From Cystobasidium ongulense (lineage: Eukaryota > Basidiomycota > Cystobasidiomycetes > Cystobasidiales > Cystobasidiaceae): a stretch of 64,000 nt of DNA. Numbering within the stretch: position 1 is the first letter of the stretch; each line of letters starts with the position of its first letter. Positions 1 through 12,977 of the stretch are shown here, in pieces. The stretch spans positions 2,940,481-3,004,480 of the forward strand of contig BQUP01000002.1 of assembly GCA_022835595.1 (NCBI GenBank), in the 5' to 3' direction. The notes beneath the pieces are model-generated. The model searched no databases. It saw only the letters and a list, made by a program, of their open reading frames with translations, and was not told the origin of the DNA. The position numbers and the translations under genes were made by a program.

Positions 1-31
1 AGGTGAATCTGGCCGGCGTAGAGCGAGCGAC

Positions 32-3000
32 ATGCAAAGATCATCGATACCAAGCAAGCATGCCCCCAAGATTCAGCTTCGTCAGTGCCCTTTGCCACCC
101 CAAACGTTTGTCATCGGTACGTTGTCTGACAGCATGCTGATGACCCATGCCATGCATTCGGATCTTACAGCACACCACCATCCAGAAGCACCCGGAACTC
201 CATGGCCCGAGTCTCCCCCTCAGGAAGTTGTTAACGATTTTGAAGAAGCTCAACGTATACCCCACGGGGACACTAGCCGACCACCCTTGCCGGCGTATGC
301 GGAGGGAGTAGCCGTACTCTCAAATGCCGCTTCTGCTCGACCTGCAAGCATGTCGACTGCAACAGCTCCCTTGCTCCCTGAACAATCGCCTGCAACCTTG
401 GTGACCTGCGATGTCATCGAAGGTCCTCGAGCCGATAGCCCCGTTTCGGAAGCACTACTGAAAGCGTCCAAAGGCAGTAGTGAAGATTCTCATCTGCCGA
501 GTGCTAGCGAGCTGTCACCCGAAGCACTTCGGGAATACATTGCTTCCATGGAAATAATCAAGCCTAAATCTCGCCCGAGAAGGAAGCACTTGGACTACAA
601 GCTGCAACAACAAAAACTGAAGCAGCAGCTTGAAGAGATACTTACTCGTCGCGCCGAACTAATCAAGCTTGAGGAGTCCAATTCAGTGCCAGCTGAAGCG
701 GCCCACGAGACAAGGGACATCAACAAATTCAACGATGTCCAGGACACTTCTTCTGAGCACGGCGAAGCATACGATGAAACGTCGAATTCTACCCACCATA
801 CATTATACGACCGCTCGACTGCCTCTGGCGACTCACAGCGCCATCCATTAAGCACAAGCGGCACTTCCACCTTAGCTATTAGTATCGAAGAAGAAATATA
901 TCGACTCAATGACCACATAGAAGCGCTCATGGTCTCGATTAATGAACTGGATAAAATAAAGGACCCTCAGATAGAACTTAGTTTCACAGGTCCTAAGACC
1001 AAGAATCTGCAGCGCGCAAGACCAGACGATGACCTTTGGACTGACTTGACTGGGCGTGCGCCTGGCATTGTGAGCATCAACAGTTGTTATATTGTACCGA
1101 GGGCGAGACAGCTGACCATATGGAGCGATCTGTAGCGTCGCTTATCAGGATTTGGCACGGCATACGACACCGAGAGAACGATTTTGACTCCAACTGTCAG
1201 GTGGGAAATAACTCTTCACTGCGTAGTACGCCTAGTGCTGATGTGTTCTCTATCAGTGAATGCTCTGAGGTACCAACACTTTCACCAATGTCAAGCCGCT
1301 CGAATCTTAGTATTGCTTCGTCACGCTCGGCACATTCGCTTCGCTCAAACCGTTCTCAAGTTGGACATCGCTCGGTCCACAAAGTCTCCATTATGCAAAC
1401 GCTGACTGAAGCCGAAGACTCGGACCAAGCTTCTTTTCAGAACGCAAGCTATGCACCTTGCACAGACGAGGGCTCCCAAGCCGTCACCGCCGGTAGCGTG
1501 GCAAACGATCATGGAAGGTGGCATAGAGACCTTGGAACTTGGGCTCGTAGGTCTTCTCCATCCCCTGTGGAAGGGTCAAGGGACCGACAATTGTCAGTAG
1601 AAGAAGCGCCGGCTAGCCCCACATCTTTCTCTGAGGCAAGACGACGGGAAGAAAGCAGAAGGTTGTCTAAAGAGCGTCATCGAAGGGCGTCTTTAACAAT
1701 GGGGACGGCCAGTTCAACAGTCTCGCGTCTTGGGCACTCGGATGCTACTTCTCCTCCTCCACAGACGACCAGCGATAGCGGGAGTAGCGACTCTCAGTCT
1801 CATAAGCCATCTCTGCATGCTCCGCATGTCTCACAGAAGAACCCATCTCGCAAGCCACCCTCTACAAAACGTACACGTCAGGCACACCTTGTCGCTGGTC
1901 TGCAAGGCGCCGAGTGGACTGGACACAGGCGCTTGACGGCTGAGCTACAAGTAGCTACAGATATGCAGCGGAAATCGAGTCCTGAAGGATCATTCAAGAA
2001 ACTTGAAGAGAGCCTATCAAAGGACCATGCCTGGACGGAATGTCTGTCTCAGGAGCGCGAGCAGATGTTGTACTCGGCCAATCCTTCGAGAGAGCACTCG
2101 TCGCTTGATGCAGCGGCTACACTGCGTTTAGCAGCCGAAACTTTAGTGGCATCCGTAGCCTCAGCTGCGCATGCCTTTCATGTCGCCTTCGAGTCATGGG
2201 AAGCTTCAGAACTTGCTAAACAGGCTCGTTCGACAAAAGGGATAACTGTTTCACCCCCAGATCGGCTGGCGTTACAGCCCCACAGCCATATATACGATCT
2301 TCCGACTTCGCAGGATCAGCCAGCCTTCACCAATGGATTTCACAATTCTATACGGCAGGAAAATCTTGAATCTGTCGACCTACGAGCCATCGAACATCTA
2401 CAGCAACAACAGACATTATGTCATAAAGTCCCTCTTGCGAAAAGGTCGAAGCGACCTCGGTTGACGGAAGCAGAGCTTGAAGAGAAACGCGTAAAAGAAG
2501 CGGCACGCCAGATCAAGGAACAGCATAAGGCAGCTCGATGGCATCAGCGGCGTTTAGCAATTGATGCCAAAAAGATTTTTCAAGCAAAGAAGGATGAGCT
2601 GCATACTAGACTCGCCAATACTAGGAACGACGACGCTCGCTCTGAAGTGCAATGGGAGCTAGGAGAGCTTTACGCTGCTTATGCATGGGGCGAGCCTAGC
2701 GAGGATGTACAAGGTCGGGACAAGCCTGCTCTAGGCGCAGGTGCACTTACGCACGCTCTCCGTCGCATGTATGAAGCGCTATACTCGCCTTCGCGAAGGG
2801 AGAAGGGATCCTTACCGGCTGTTGCCTTCGATTCGACGAAATGGGCGCGGTACGCCCATCTTCATATGATCATGTGGAGCCAGACGGGAGGTAAGACTCA
2901 CTTAGAGTGGGCACTACGGGCTTATGGTGAAGCTATCAAGCAAAGTGGAGACCGGACTGAACAGTCTGGCGATATATGTACCACTGCTGCTCAATCCCTC

Positions 3001-3573
3001 CAGGGTACGTGATCCCACGCAGGCCTCTGTCGTAAGCCTAACTTCGGGCTGACCGTTAGCTTGCAGCACAAGCCGGGAACAGCGCTGAACTGCTTCAGCG
3101 TGCCGTCACATTCTGGCAAAGAAGTACAAGATGCGAATGTTCAGATAATGTCCGTATGGCATGGCGATACATCAATCTGGCCCACTGTTACGACGTCTTG
3201 ACGAGCCTAAGCATAGCTCGTGGTGACGAGGATTCGGATCCTGCCACTCTGTAAGTGTCTCAAAAGAAAAGGTGCCGCGGATTGATGACTTATGGCTCCT
3301 TTCAGACGGAATCTATGCATCGACGCTATCGAAAAAGCTCACAGTCTAGATCCGGCTAATGGAGCCAATGCCGAGCGCTTGAGGTACTACAAGAGCCTAC
3401 AAGACGATGAGCAAGTTAGCTTGGAAGATAGCGGCGAACCTACCGACTACGGCGAGAATAGCACCCATTCTCCATCGTCCACCCACGAGTCGCCACGGGG
3501 CCTCGAGATGGCAATGTCCGAGCACAATCAGCATGGAAATATCGAGATGATAGAAGACACTTCCAATGCATGA
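32..3573 (+). CDS. Unrecognised Ser-rich protein with C-terminal TPR-like helices
   Basis: Four exons (32-1069, 1126-3004, 3067-3250, 3306-3573) give about 1122 residues. Introns start GTGAGC, GTACGT and GTAAGT, end in AG and keep frame. The N-terminal two thirds is Ser/Thr-rich low complexity, with a Gln/Lys/Leu-rich coiled-coil stretch near residues 185-225. A long charged helix lies near 790-850. After that come helical pairs that look like TPR or Sel1 repeats (for example WALRAYGEAIKQ and MAWRYINLAHCYD) up to about residue 1050, then an acidic/Ser tail. I do not recognise the family. A scaffold or cell-polarity role would fit this build, but that is a guess. The frame is open back to base 2, so the start at 32 may not be the true N-terminus. 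The last codons and stop lie in a 74-base tandem duplication. Confidence 0.7.
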
Positions 3574-3678
3574 AAGCAGACTACAATACTGCCTTTTGAT
3601 GAAAGCATGGAAATATCGAGATGATAGAAGACACTTCCAATGCATGAAAGCAGACTACGGTACTGCCTTTTGATGAAA
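3531..3678. repeat. 74-base tandem duplication over a stop codon
   Basis: Bases 3531-3604 are repeated at once at 3605-3678, with two differences seen (AA versus GG, around 3584 and 3659). The first copy holds the last 13 codons and the TGA of the upstream gene. The second copy is therefore a non-coding echo of the gene's end. Near-identity points to a recent event. Confidence 0.95.
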
Positions 3679-4135
3679 GCTTTGAGGCAAGCGAATCAAG
3701 GTACAAGCATTCCTATCAGTCCTAGCAGGATTCACCGACAATACGGTTACACAGTGGAAGGGAGTCTGCGGAGTCTCACAAAGTTACGCTGTCAGCCTTA
3801 AACCAGCCTACGGAATATCCTGATATTTTCCAACCAGCTGGTGAACGACCCGGCCATAGACGCATGGCTCACCCTCCACCAGTTTGATAGAAGCTTAAGC
3901 TTGCCCTGCCAGACTTGGTGCACCCATTCATTACCTACTAACAATAGTAGTACTTCAAACCAATGTAGCATAGGTCTGGCCTTCAGTTCGAGAATGGTAT
4001 AGCAATGCTCTTGCCACAACTTGCTTGCTTTCAGCTGCGATTGCCTTGTGTTTCAATTCAAAATGCATCAAGCTCTGCTTCTGCTTCGCAATACCAGCAC
4101 AGGCGGACTTGTTGACAGCACTGTCTTCGTAGTCG
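3574..4135. other. Intergenic: 3' flank of unknown gene, 5' flank of trm8
   Basis: It holds the second copy of the tandem duplication (to 3678). Beyond that I see no long open frame or RNA gene. Confidence 0.6.
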
Positions 4136-5281
<1,146 letters not shown>

Positions 5282-5538
5282 CAAGGCAACTAGTGGTATT
5301 TTAATGTTGTACAAGCAAACATCATAAAGACCGAATCTACAGGGTATTGCCCATCCAAAACGCATTCTTCAGGTGCTATTTACCCAATCCATGCCTGTGA
5401 TACCAGGGAACGGATCTGTGAAGGGGTATATTCTGTCTCTGAAAAAGTAACCCTACTGTCAAAATACATGTATTACAGGATCTTACTCCCCCGATACTCA
5501 TGGTTCCGGTACCGCATTGCCCTGGTCTGCGGCAGTGC

Positions 5539-7440
5539 CTAAGCTTCCTCCGCCCCGTCACTTTCACTACCGTCCGCCGAGTTGCGCGCATAGGTATACC
5601 AGTTGAAGACGGGTAGGCCAAGTGCATCACGATATTTTTGTATACTGGGAAGGTAGTAAACGGTCAGGAATGGGTTGTAGAGCTTGGGCTAGTATCTAGA
5701 CTCACTTTCGCGCTTTATCCTTGAGATCAACGTTCGAGCGTTGACTGTGATATAGACAGTATATCGAATCAGTCGACTGAGTAAGAGCTCTGTTGCACTA
5801 AATCAAACTTACGCTAGAATATCGCTCAACGAGCCACCGACACCGTGCTGTTCCTGGATATTTCTCCATCGTTTGTACTGATTCTTGGTGACATCGTTTG
5901 CAGTTTGGTCGCCAAGAGTAGCGCCTTCCATGTACATATCGTTCAACGCCAAGATAAGTGTGATTTCCTCATCTTCAGACCATGGATTGCCCCTAGCTCT
6001 ATCAGCTCCTCGTGTGCGGTGTGCAAGAAAGTTTTTATGCTGCTGGATAGTGAGCTTGCGTATTCTATCACGGATCCATTTCGGCTTGTTTGCTGCAGGG
6101 GTGGGCATAAGAGCGGAGGCACCTGGAGGCTGTGTACCTGTAGCTGGTACAGACCCGCTCGCAACTGGCGTAGCTGCAGCGGAAGTAGCAGTCGCCTTAG
6201 TCGCCTTTGCAGCTTTCTTCGCAGGTGTAGCTACACTGGTTGATGCAGTTGCAGTTTTGGCAGCAGTGCTTTTACGGGTGGTTGGCTTCTTGGCGGTGGA
6301 TGCTTTCATTTTCGATGAAGAACTGGCTGTGGTGGCTTCCGAGACCTTGCTAGCCGCTCCTTTCTGCTTTCTCGCCGATTTTCGTTTGGGTAGATCTTGC
6401 ACCAGGCTCTTCTGGACTTCCTCCTCCGCCTCCTCGGAGCTACTATCTGAAATACTATCGGGAACCGCTATCTCTTTGACAGGCACTGGTGAAATAGCTC
6501 TGGCCTTGCCTTTATCCTTTGCGCTGACTTTAACATTCTTTTGTTGGACCTTCTTCGGGGGTTCTTCGACTGCTTCATTCGCACGCTTACGCTTTTTGTC
6601 GCCCAGATGAGTCGTTGAAGCTGGAGGAGGGGGTGAATCGGATTCGACCGAAGGTGATCTGAAGAGTGCACTCTCTTGTTCGTCTTGTCCAACTGAATCT
6701 GCTTCTTGCGTGGCGAACAACGAATCCCTTATTTCCACTGCAGGTGTGGAACTCTCGCGTCTGGCTTTCAAAAGACGTCTACGCTTCTTGCTAGAGGTGG
6801 CGGGCAAAGGCAAACCACTCGGAGGTGGGGCAGTCGCATCGCCAGAGATAGTAGTGGCAGATTTCTGAGCGAGTGACTGTTTTTCAGCGATATCAGCCTT
6901 ACTGGGACGGCCTCTCTTCTTCTTGGGCGGTGATTGTTGCGCTGGAGTCGGGGTGGCCGTTTCGTCGCGACCTTGACTGCCTTCGGCGGTGGCCTGATGT
7001 GCGACAACAGCTCCGAGAGTGGGGGGTATAGGTGCAGTAAAAGCACCTTCAGACTGATCTGAAGCCTCGGCCAGCTGGTCCACCTCCTCGTCGTCGCTCA
7101 GCTGATCGTTTGTCGAGTTTCCAGATGCGCCGTTCAACAATGGAAGCAAGTCGGCCATCGTGACCGCCTCTGCCTGGCGTGGCGCTGTGCTGCGCACATA
7201 AGAGGTGACTTCTACTTCTTCTTGAATGACTCTAGACCCATTTGCCGCTTGACTGCTTCTGCCCTTCTTGCTGCGTCGAGCACGCTTGACGCTGGTTTGG
7301 TTCTGCTGACTCGCTTTAGCAGGCGAAGCTTCTTCATCCGAGGACAGCGAGTCTGTCACAGTCACATTGGCTCGCGTCGCTTCTACAGCCCTGGCTAGGT
7401 CGGATGCACTGTATGCAGACGTGCGAGCGCGCTTGGCCAT
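5539..7440 (-). CDS. Tbf1/TRF-like telobox Myb protein (shorter paralogue)
   Basis: Exons 5813-7440, 5706-5744 and 5539-5644 on the minus strand give about 590 residues; an in-frame ATG at 7485 would add 15. Most of the protein is Ala/Ser/Lys-rich and disordered, with basic nuclear-signal-like runs and an AT-hook-like KKRGRPSK. Near residues 480-570 is a Myb domain: NPWSEDEE, then YKRWRNIQEQHG, then RSNVDLKDKARN. The last is the telobox (consensus VDLKDKWRN), which reads TTAGGG-type repeats in Tbf1, Taz1 and TRF proteins. The second exon is only 39 bases and encodes the telobox; its splice to exon 3 splits the telobox Asn codon. The expected role is binding telomeric or TTAGGG-bearing promoter DNA. 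The N-terminal half lacks a clear dimerisation domain. It lies directly downstream of the larger telobox gene, same strand. Confidence 0.8.
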
Positions 7441-7926
7441 GCCGTCGTTGTTTCTGTTGATACTGTAATATTGGTGCAATTGCAAGCGGCACGTGCAGAA
7501 TAGTTTGGAATATCATACTTGTTGAAGAAGATACTTCAAGAGTCAAGATATGATACAACACGAGAAAAGGCTGGCTACTTATACAAGGTGAAAAGTCTTA
7601 ATGTGTGATTGCATAGCCCACTATGTAAGGTTCTATCGGGTCATCTGCATAGATCGTAGGATTGCTGTGTGTTCCAGCAGATGAGGCGTTAAGAAGGTTT
7701 GGCAAACATAAAGATGGCAAACGTAGATTTTGTATTGGTACGCTGTGCCATACGTGATTGTATACTTCTTGATATTATCTTGCCTCAAGTGCAGTAGCCA
7801 AGACCTCTGCAATACAATCATAACAGCTCGCATAATCAGCTCGCTAGCACGGGTCATTACGTCTACAAAGTCTCCAGGCTCGTTATACTAGGGCACTGTC
7901 ATATCTCAACCAGGTATCATCTCCAA
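7441..7926. promoter_or_regulatory. Intergenic between the two telobox genes
   Basis: It holds the 3' flank of the large telobox gene and the 5' flank of the small one. No TTAGGG array or other clear element was seen. Confidence 0.5.
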
Positions 7927-10900
7927 TTACGCCTCACTCGCATCCTGAAAATCTTCGATGTCTTCGTCGTCGTTGGTCGCGACACTCTTCCCTCTAGCGT
8001 TCTTCTTTTTGCGCTGCGGCTTGCGGACGATAGTACCGTCAATATCGAGAGCGCTTTGGAAGAAAGCAAAAGCGGGATTGGAAATTGGCGCGTTCTTGTG
8101 CAGGGCTCTAATACTGTTTATAGGGGAAAGATGGTCAGTAAGAGGCTGATGTCCGCTTGGACATGGACGATGGTTTCAACTTACTTCTCTCCTTTGTCTG
8201 ATGATTACGGGTGCAATGTACTAAAGTGCGTCAGTTCTGATACACGCAAAGCTGCTAGCTAAAGCCTCACCTTTTAATTGTGAACTTTTCCTGTTTTTCA
8301 AGTTCCGTGTGACAACGCCATTGATACCATGGTCCATCAAGACACTCTTGAATCTTCTATTTGCGAGCGGATTGGGCATAAGATCAAGCGCAACGAGGAA
8401 TGTTTTTCGTTCCGAGGCATCCCATGTAGATACTGCTGACGCGCGATCGTCTACATACTTGGGGTACAATAGCGCGATCTCATTATAGCGTCGCTTGATA
8501 TCGAGGAAGCGTTCACTTTGCTCTAGACCTTCTCTGTAAGCCTTGATGGCTTCTGCGAACAGTCTTCTCTTTTCAGCCAGCTGTTCCGGATCGTTGTTGA
8601 GGGTATCGTCATCTGGTGCATCTGCCGAATTGGCTAGCGGTGCTGGAGACGACCGTGCTAGAGAAGCAGCGCTTGCTTTGCCTTTGCCCTTCGTCGCTGC
8701 GGGGCCGGGTGCTGGTACCTTAGTCTTCGTCTTCGCGGAGCTAGACGTAGACGCTGCAGCCCGGCGCGGTGCGCCCCGTCGGCGGGGCAGGTCATGCGCT
8801 GCAGCTGAAGTGGATGCCACAGGTGCTGAGTCTTCATCCTCCTCTGCAGGCTCGCTATCAAGTTCGTCGACATATTCGTCTTGCAGCTCTTGCGCTAGCC
8901 TGCGTTCAGGTGTACCCAAATCGTTCAGATCGCTTCGACCATCCCCATCTACTTCCGAGCCAATATGGTCTTCGCTCGATGCCAACTGTGTCGAGTCATG
9001 CTGTGTGACTTTTCTGGGTCTGCCTTTTCGGGCCGGTAGGGTCATTCGAGAAGTAACTTGTTCAGGGTCAGCTGTAGCGGCTTGCTTCGCGCGTCCTTTC
9101 CCCTTCGCTGCTTTCGAAGCTGCTTTTTCTCTGGCGGATTGTCTAGTCGAGGCGACACCAGTTTCACCTCCTGTACCATCACTGCCCTCTTCTTGCGAGT
9201 CTTCTGGCTCGACATATTGGAAGGCTTTACGGCGGGTTCGTGGACCCGTCAATTGCGGTGGAGCAGATGAAAGGATGTCACGAGAGGAAGGTGGAAGATC
9301 ATAATCTGTCGTATCTCCGTTTGGCTCATCTGCATCTTCATGATTAGTTGCGGCTGGAGGTGGACCTGTCGACTTGCGAGCAGCTCGAGTTTTGCTGACA
9401 CTGCCTTTAGCGATTGAGCCCTTGGTAGTCGCTGCCGGCGATGACATCGAGATCTTCTCAGCGTCGTCTTGTTTCGCAAACCAGCTTATGAAATAACAGA
9501 CGCAGAGTTAGCGCGATCGCTATGCTGGGATGTGGAAAATAAAGCACCTACTCTGCTTTTTTCTTCGGAGGTCTGCCTCTACGACGAGGCGCAGCCGGGG
9601 TCGTTTCTTCGACAGCGGGAGCAGTCGATTCTGCCAAGGAGACATCGCCTTCCCCATCTGCTCCCAGGCCCGATTGACCAGTAGCCTCATCCTCTTCCAT
9701 CCGGATGTCACTCTGTTCTGGAGCGGGTGAATCTCTGGCAAGAGTATCTTGAGCAGCATTTGGTGTCGGGACTTCAGAGATATCCACTTCCTCCCCAACA
9801 ATTTGTTCAAACGAATCTATTGCCTCGTCTGCTTGCTGAATAAGCTCATCGTATATACTATCATCGAATGATTGAGGATTTGCAAGGCTAGGTGAAGGGG
9901 CATCAGATCGACCAGGTACAGCTTGAGTAGCCTGACTTTCTTGCTCTTCTTCCAGGACGGGTTCCTGTTCTGCATACGTCGTTATGTCAGCGTAGCTGCC
10001 TGCGTCTTCATGCATAGGCGCCTCGTGCCCTCCTGCACTCTCCAGCTCGTTGCCCCAGAACCCGTGCGTTGCCGTTTCTTCCTGCGCTCCTGATGTATCT
10101 TCTAATCCTCGCGTCATGCCCTCAGGCTCTTGACTTCCACCCGGTGAATCAATTTGACTCTCGCCTTGTGCGGCTGCTTGAGACTCGATTTGAGTCTCAA
10201 GGAAGACGCCCAAAGCAGATCGATCCAGTAGATTACTTTGCACAGCTTGAGTTTCGGGGAATTGCGTTTCAACTGTCACCTCTTCTTCGATGACTTCTTC
10301 TTCAATGACCATAGTGTCGTCCTCGTTAACAGACTCCTGCATACTGTTTTCCCCGCTTCCCCCTTCCGCAACATCTCCCTCTTCCTCCTCACTAGCAGGA
10401 ACAACCGAAGAGCGTGTAATGAGAACATTCTCGACCTCTTCATCAGAGTCATCCTCGTTGTAACTCTGCTGCTGACTATTGTCTTGTACTGCTGAAGTAC
10501 CAACAGCTTGGAAGGCTCTAGCAGAAGTAGTAGCCATAGGAAGGGATCTTCTGACTGGACTTGATTTCCGAGCTTGCCTCAACTGATTTTTCAAGCCTTG
10601 ATAAGGTGAACCTGGCTGTTGTGGTATTTGAGGAGGTGGTGCAGATTGACGACGTGCTTGATCCACTTTCAAACGTTTTCGAGCAATATGCTCGTAGTAT
10701 TTAGATGGCGATGAAGCTATTGTGCTTCCTTGACGTATCACAGGTCTTTTGAGGTGGGCAAAGACACGCTTAACATGCTTGAGGAAAGAAGCTAGGAATG
10801 ACTCGTATGGATATTCTGCAAGTAAATCATCAATATCCGTTTGCCCGCTTAGTATCTGCAATAAACGATGGTAGAGATTAGCTTGTGCGAACCGCGCGAG

Positions 10901-12252
10901 ATGGAAGGGTAAGGAATCAAACCTTCACTTACAGTCGCCAAAACTTGAGCAGCTTTCTGTGAATATTCATCCCAAAGTGCTTCTTGTCCATTATCGACAT
11001 ATCTCAAAGCTAGATCTTGATCGTCGTCCATCAAGTCTTCATTGTCCTCTTCCAAGATTTCGCTCGCAACTCTAGCTCTAGCAAGAACAAGTTGTATTTT
11101 CAATTTCAATTGTAATTCCAACACTTGAAGACCCAACCTCAATCCAAGAGGAACAATAGAAGAAGCAAAGTTCTCAATAGCTACTGGTAGACCTTGTTTT
11201 AATGCTTCTGCGTCTTCCGTATCACTGAATAGCAATAAATAGGTTACGATATCGATTAGTTCTACGATTGAGAAGTCTGGGCCTGCTTGTTTTGTTGCAA
11301 GCTCGAAAGTGTCGAGTAGGACCCGTTCGATGCGAGTCTCGTGCTCGGGCGTCGACAGTCCATTGGAAGGTTGCATGGCTGTTATCGCAAAGAGTATATG
11401 TCAGTCTCTCTGCTCCGAATGTCGGTGACGGTGCACGTTAGAGCGGAGAATGCAGAACAGCAACTCACAACTCAAGAAGCTCGACAAGGTGTCCTTGTCC
11501 TCCAGCGATAGATGTACTGCATCGTCCTCCATGGCGCTTTCAAGTATACGACGCGCTTGACGCGCCAGCTGTCTCAATGATAATGATTCAGTAGTAGTAG
11601 CTCTGGGAGTACCACTTGCATCGCGCCTCGAAGATGAAGATGGCGCGTTCTTCCGTTTCAAAGAGGATCCATTGCTTTGAGATGCGCTTCTGACAGGTAC
11701 CCAGATAGTCTCATCGCCTTCCTCTTCCTCTTCGTCCTCGATGGCATTGGTATCAACTGCTGCCATTCTCTGGCTTGCCTTTGCAGTCTCGAATTGCAAT
11801 TCATCGTCCTCGCTGTCGCTACTGACATCGCGATGGCTAGCAGGAGCGACTGCAAGTCGACTAGCAGAAGAGGTAATTGCAAGTTCATCTTCACTTTCGC
11901 TTGTCGTTTCTTCTTCATTACGTGTGAATGTAGCTCTTGCGACAGCTTGTAAAGCACGTTTCTTAGCAGCTGAAGAAACTGGGTTTGTCGTTTTTCTTGC
12001 ACTTCTAGCTGGTCTGAAAGGTCGTTTGCCTGAAGTAGAAGTAGCGATACTGATCATAGTAGTATTGTTTGTAGTTGTTGAAGTCTCTCGTTTTCGTGGG
12101 CTCGCTCGTCTCCTCGTCGTCTCGCCCTCGCTCTCTGATGGAAGAGCGGATCCTTCTCCAGCACTTGAAGATGCTATCACGACCTCGCTCTCCGAAACTG
12201 ACGAGTCTGATACTGTTCCATCTGCGCGGCCCCGCGCGCGTGTACGCGCCAT
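7927..12252 (-). CDS. Large TRF/Tbf1-like telobox Myb protein with AT-hooks
   Basis: Six exons on the minus strand (11469-12252, 10933-11378, 9552-10855, 8271-9484, 8185-8197, 7927-8113) give 1315 residues; every junction keeps frame. Residues 1-220 are Ser/Arg-rich. About 225-460 is a mainly helical block (for example IVELIDIVTYLLLFS and LRLGLQVLELQLKLKIQLV) in the place where TRF and Taz1 proteins have their TRFH dimerisation domain; that match is inferred from position and build. A long acidic stretch follows, then AT-hooks RRRGRPPKKK (about 835) and ARKGRPRK (about 1000). The end, about 1190-1262, is Myb-like: STWDASERKTF, HGINGVVTRNLKNR, then SSQLKDKGENI, a diverged telobox. A 13-base microexon encodes DKGE of the telobox. 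The likely role is double-stranded telomere binding. A plain chromatin architectural protein is the alternative. Confidence 0.8.
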
Positions 12253-12977
12253 GTTTCAGCACCCTCGACACGGAGTCACGATAGTCTTGAGGCAGTCAGT
12301 GAAAAGGCTGGATTGCAAGCCAACGTGACTTGCCTTGCTACGATCAAAGATAGACGGGCACGTCAAATTGAAGTGAAAGAGCAGCAGGAATAGTAGGATT
12401 GCAACTGTCGCAGCAGCAAGACGAAATAGCAAGATCAATGACTATGAGCTTCGTATAGCGGAAAGCGAGGGTTTGCATTGCAGATTGTCAAATAGGATGA
12501 AAGCATAGTCGAGTTTGGGAAGTTAACAGGTCTAGCAATACCGTATAGCGAGATAGATGAGGAGGGCGAAAGGTGCATGAAGCCTGAAAGGTTCGTCTAA
12601 GCAAGACTGACAAGGGGTATATGAAAAGAATCCGGAGAAAACCTGGCGACCTAAATGAGCGGAAAACGAAGATGAAACGAAATAAAAGATGCTTTAACAC
12701 GACGATACTGTGGTTACCACTGTAACTAGATTGAAGAAATGCCCCCCAGTGGAAGGTGCTTTTGTTGTTTTGCGAGTTACTAAAGTTCGTTATTCTTTCG
12801 AAAGATTTTTCCCTTCGGGTTCCTGCTTGCTGGCATTCATAGAAGAAGGGTGGGAAGGCGTTGTAGAAAGAGACGCAATAACAGTCGTGGATAGTTGGCG
12901 AGCGCTGATGAAGCTCCTGCCAGCCCGGCCAGCCGCCAGCCTCAAACTGACGTTCAAATGAAAATATCGGGCTACTT
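12253..12977. promoter_or_regulatory. Intergenic upstream of the large telobox gene
   Basis: 5' flank of the telobox gene and 3' flank of the HExxH gene, both on minus. A 169-codon frame here has no family likeness and partly overlaps an exon, so I left it out. Confidence 0.5.

Noticed and set aside
8543-9304. Long antisense frame opposite the large telobox gene
   Set aside because: Mirror of Ala/Ser/Lys-rich codons; no family motif, and the opposite strand splices cleanly through it.
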